Below are positions 61,994-64,000 of a stretch of DNA of 64,000 nt, in pieces. The translations under genes were made by a program, and so were the position numbers. Under the pieces are notes generated by a model. The model did not search any database and was not told the DNA's origin. It saw nothing but the letters and a program-made list of their open reading frames with translations. How positions within the stretch are numbered: position 1 is the stretch's first letter; each line of letters opens with the position of its first letter. This stretch comes from Paenibacillus sp. cl123 (GTDB taxonomy: Bacteria > Bacillota > Bacilli > Paenibacillales > NBRC-103111), in assembly GCF_900101595.1 (NCBI RefSeq), contig NZ_FMYY01000002.1, positions 310,001 through 374,000 of the forward strand. Direction: 5' to 3'.

Positions 61994-62335
61994 TTGAAAT
62001 TGCCGGAATGGACGGAACAGGAGCTTTTGCGCCGCCCAGCCGTGCTTAGCCTGGACGAACACAAGGAAGGCCCGCGTTATGTGCTGCTGGTTACTCCCTT
62101 GTGCGGAACATGCCAGGCGGCGCGGCGCATGCTTGAGATTGTGGCCGTCATGGACCCGGGCCTGAGGCTCGGACTTGCCGATATTAACCTATGCCGGGAG
62201 CTTGCCGGGGCGTGGCGGATCGAGAGCGTGCCCTGTCTGGTCGAGACTCGCGGCGGGCGTGTGCTCCGCAAGCGCTACCGGATGGAGGGCGTGCCCGCGC
62301 TGCGGGAATGGATAAGCGCAGGCGGCAGCCCCTGA
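61994..62335 (+). CDS. Thioredoxin-like protein
   Basis: 113 residues, thioredoxin fold with the redox motif LCGTCQ (CGTC), a following helix and the cis-Pro strand ESVPCLVE. The CxxC is CGTC, unlike CGPC of classical thioredoxin. The TTG start at 61994 has a GGGGAGCGAACGAGA site. It may reduce cell-envelope or cytoplasmic targets; the substrate is unknown. It lies just before kapB. Confidence 0.78.
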   Translation: MKLPEWTEQELLRRPAVLSLDEHKEGPRYVLLVTPLCGTCQAARRMLEIVAVMDPGLRLGLADINLCRELAGAWRIESVPCLVETRGGRVLRKRYRMEGVPALREWISAGGSP

Positions 62336-62377
62336 TCGTCAATTGCTCGTCATTTTCCGAGAGGAGAGAAAAATTTG

Positions 62378-62761
62378 ATGTCTACTCATGACTTCCAACC
62401 AGGGGCGATTGTCAAAGCCTCGTATAAAACGGGCGAATACATTGGCGAGGTCGTCGAGCTGATGAACAGCGGCAAGCTCGCTGTCCGCGTCCTTGCGGTT
62501 GCCGGACATCCTGTCCAAGGAGATTTGCATCACCCGATGGACCCGGATGTGCCGTATTTTCATGAGCGTCCCGCGCTCGCCTACCAAGAGATCGCTTTGA
62601 TGCCCCCGCACACGGTGAGCGCTTATCACGGAACCGTGCCGGATTACCGGACATCGCTGCTGCAAGCGCTGGAGCGAGAGCAGGAACGGCTGGACCGGAT
62701 GCGCAGATGGGCTGAGCGCGGCCTGGAGGAGCTGGAGAAGCGGAAGCGGGACTATACATAA
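62378..62761 (+). CDS. kapB: KapB-like kinase-associated protein
   Basis: 127 residues matching KapB of B. subtilis (kinase-associated protein needed for KinB-driven sporulation): GAIVKASYKTGEYIGEVVE, then VRVLAVAGHPVQGDLHHP and YFHERPALAYQEIA. No lipobox is visible in this copy, so it appears cytoplasmic. The ATG at 62378 follows GAGGAGAG. A histidine kinase gene follows after 20 bp. Confidence 0.85.
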   Translation: MSTHDFQPGAIVKASYKTGEYIGEVVELMNSGKLAVRVLAVAGHPVQGDLHHPMDPDVPYFHERPALAYQEIALMPPHTVSAYHGTVPDYRTSLLQALEREQERLDRMRRWAERGLEELEKRKRDYT

Positions 62762-62781
62762 AGAAACGGAAGTGATCGATC

Positions 62782-64000
62782 ATGCTGTTTGTGTTCGTCG
62801 GTCTGTGGACCATCGGCCTGCTGCTGATCTTGACCGATCCCAAACGTCCGACCACGCGCTGGATCAGCAGCATCGCCTTCACCGGCGGCTCCGGCGGATT
62901 GTCTGCGGTTATCGCCGACCATCTCGTTCCGGCCTTGGCCGCCGGAGGGTGGCTGACCCAGCCTCTGGCGGACTTGCTCGCCACGGCCGAGCGCATATCG
63001 TCGCTGACCTGCTACTACGGGCTTCCGTATACGTTCCTGATGTTCGCTATCGTCTATCATCCCGGTTATCCGCTGTGGAAAAATGGAGCGTGGCTGCCTT
63101 GGGCGCTGCTTGTTCCCGTGGCCGGCTCGCTGCTGTTCGACATAAAGCCGGGCGATCCGATCCCGTACGGGTACGTGACGGCATGGGCCACGCCGTATAT
63201 TGTGGCAGGCATCGGTCTGCTGCTGTCCGTGACCTTGCAGGAGCGGAATTCATTCCTGCGGCGCAGCCGGATGCTCGTCACGGCCGCTGCCGTTCCGACG
63301 CTGCTGTTCGCGCTGTTTACGCTATATGTGCTGCCGACGTTTTTCGGGGTATACGAGTGGTGGCGGTACAATGCCGTGCTGATCGCCTTTACTTTGGCCG
63401 TCATTGTCGGCTCCAGCTTCCGCTACGGCTTCATGGGCTTGCAAATCTCCATCCAGAATCAGAAGCTCGATTATACGCTCCGCGCGATCACATCCGGTAC
63501 ATCGATTCTTAACCACGCGATCAAAAACGATGTCGGCAAAATCAGATTGTTCGGAGAAAAAATCAAATACGACGCAGAGGACGGACTGACCGACAAGGCG
63601 GAGCTGATCCGGGATGTCGAGGTCATTATGCGAGCCTCCCAGCATATCTATGATATGATCTACCGGATTCAGGGGCAGACGCAGGAGGCTGAGCTGCGGA
63701 TGGGAGAGGTCCCGGCCGCGGACCTGATGCATGAATGTCTCGAGATGCTGGCGCCGGAGATGAAGGAGATCGAGCTGACCGAGCATTACGGGTATCGCGG
63801 CGTGCTGCGGGCCGACCGGGCTTTGCTAGCCGAAGTATGGACCAACGTGCTGACAAATGCGCTGGAGGCGATGCCGCAGGGCGGAGCGCTGACGGTCCGT
63901 ATCACGGAAACCAAGCGCAAAATCGTCGTCGAAATCAAGGACAGCGGACATGGGATGGAGAAGCATCAGCTCAAACGGGTGTTCGATCCGTTCTATACGA
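62782..64000 (+). CDS. Multi-pass histidine kinase, truncated by the window end
   Basis: 406 visible residues, open at the right edge. The N-terminal 220 residues hold about seven hydrophobic helices, a sensor of the 7TM type. The dimerisation helix contains SILNHAIKND (phospho-acceptor His245) and the catalytic domain shows NVLTNALEAMPQ (N-box, about 355) and DSGHGMEK. The rest of the ATPase lies beyond 64000. Adjacency to kapB suggests a KinB-like sporulation kinase, although KinB order is kinase first in B. subtilis. Confidence 0.85.
   Translation, partial: MLFVFVGLWTIGLLLILTDPKRPTTRWISSIAFTGGSGGLSAVIADHLVPALAAGGWLTQPLADLLATAERISSLTCYYGLPYTFLMFAIVYHPGYPLWKNGAWLPWALLVPVAGSLLFDIKPGDPIPYGYVTAWATPYIVAGIGLLLSVTLQERNSFLRRSRMLVTAAAVPTLLFALFTLYVLPTFFGVYEWWRYNAVLIAFTLAVIVGSSFRYGFMGLQISIQNQKLDYTLRAITSGTSILNHAIKNDVGKIRLFGEKIKYDAEDGLTDKAELIRDVEVIMRASQHIYDMIYRIQGQTQEAELRMGEVPAADLMHECLEMLAPEMKEIELTEHYGYRGVLRADRALLAEVWTNVLTNALEAMPQGGALTVRITETKRKIVVEIKDSGHGMEKHQLKRVFDPFYT

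Noticed and set aside
62772..63512. 246-codon plus-strand frame inside the histidine kinase region
   Set aside because: It lies in another frame of the kinase gene that starts at 62782 and runs to the window end; the Arg-rich composition marks it as a shadow.

Overview
The window looks like chromosomal DNA of a Paenibacillus-type member of the Bacillota: strong AGGAGG-type ribosome-binding sites, frequent TTG/GTG starts, a moderately GC-rich background, and close relatives of Bacillus subtilis proteins (MrfA/MrfB, YlmA, YfmR, YkpA, KapB) beside S-layer-homology and YesM/YesN/LplB-type transport genes typical of Paenibacillaceae. No rRNA, tRNA or CRISPR array was recognised.

Layout. 0-7.9 kb: the end of a type IV pilus (T4P) cluster with prepilin peptidase, PilM, PilN and PilO-like proteins, a stalk-domain protein, two minor pseudopilins on the minus strand and a large PilX-like protein with a repetitive body. 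8-10 kb: a stand-alone recombinase zinc-ribbon protein, a small hypothetical, and a carotenoid-biosynthesis-type membrane protein with a translationally coupled 46-residue ORF. 10.1-18.9 kb: a genome-maintenance run with mrfAB behind a promoter carrying a LexA-like box, an Fpg/Nei glycosylase, endonuclease IV, a cREC receiver protein, a YlmA-like ATPase and two methyltransferases. 19.8-38.4 kb: a Tad/Flp pilus operon (CpaE, CpaF, TadB, TadC, Flp pilin, TadE/TadG-like proteins, CpaA peptidase, FHA protein).

The Tad operon is split at the Flp pilin gene by an AT-rich island (about 24,441-31,797). A 13-bp direct repeat lies at both ends, and joining the two sides across it restores a longer pilin frame that ends in a 4-bp overlap with the next tad gene. 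The island carries no recognisable integrase or transposase. It carries FRG-domain, DUF6710-like, AbiGi/DUF2971-like, XRE-regulator, UPF0489 and DUF5677 genes, several small ORFs, and a decayed fragment of a cpaF gene. This looks like a defence or accessory island and is the most interesting part of the window.

38.5-64 kb: a divergent pair of tiny genes with an SOS-type promoter, a secreted GH44 glycosidase and an SLH protein, then a YesM/YesN two-component system with an LplB/LplC/solute-binding ABC importer, an AraC regulator and a LamG/Rieske/amidohydrolase catabolic set. After these come a PP2C phosphatase, small stress and membrane proteins, an M42 aminopeptidase, two ABC-F ATPases (YfmR, YkpA), a thioredoxin-like protein, KapB and a multi-pass histidine kinase that runs off the window end.

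Functional names come from motif recognition and memory of families. No database search was run.
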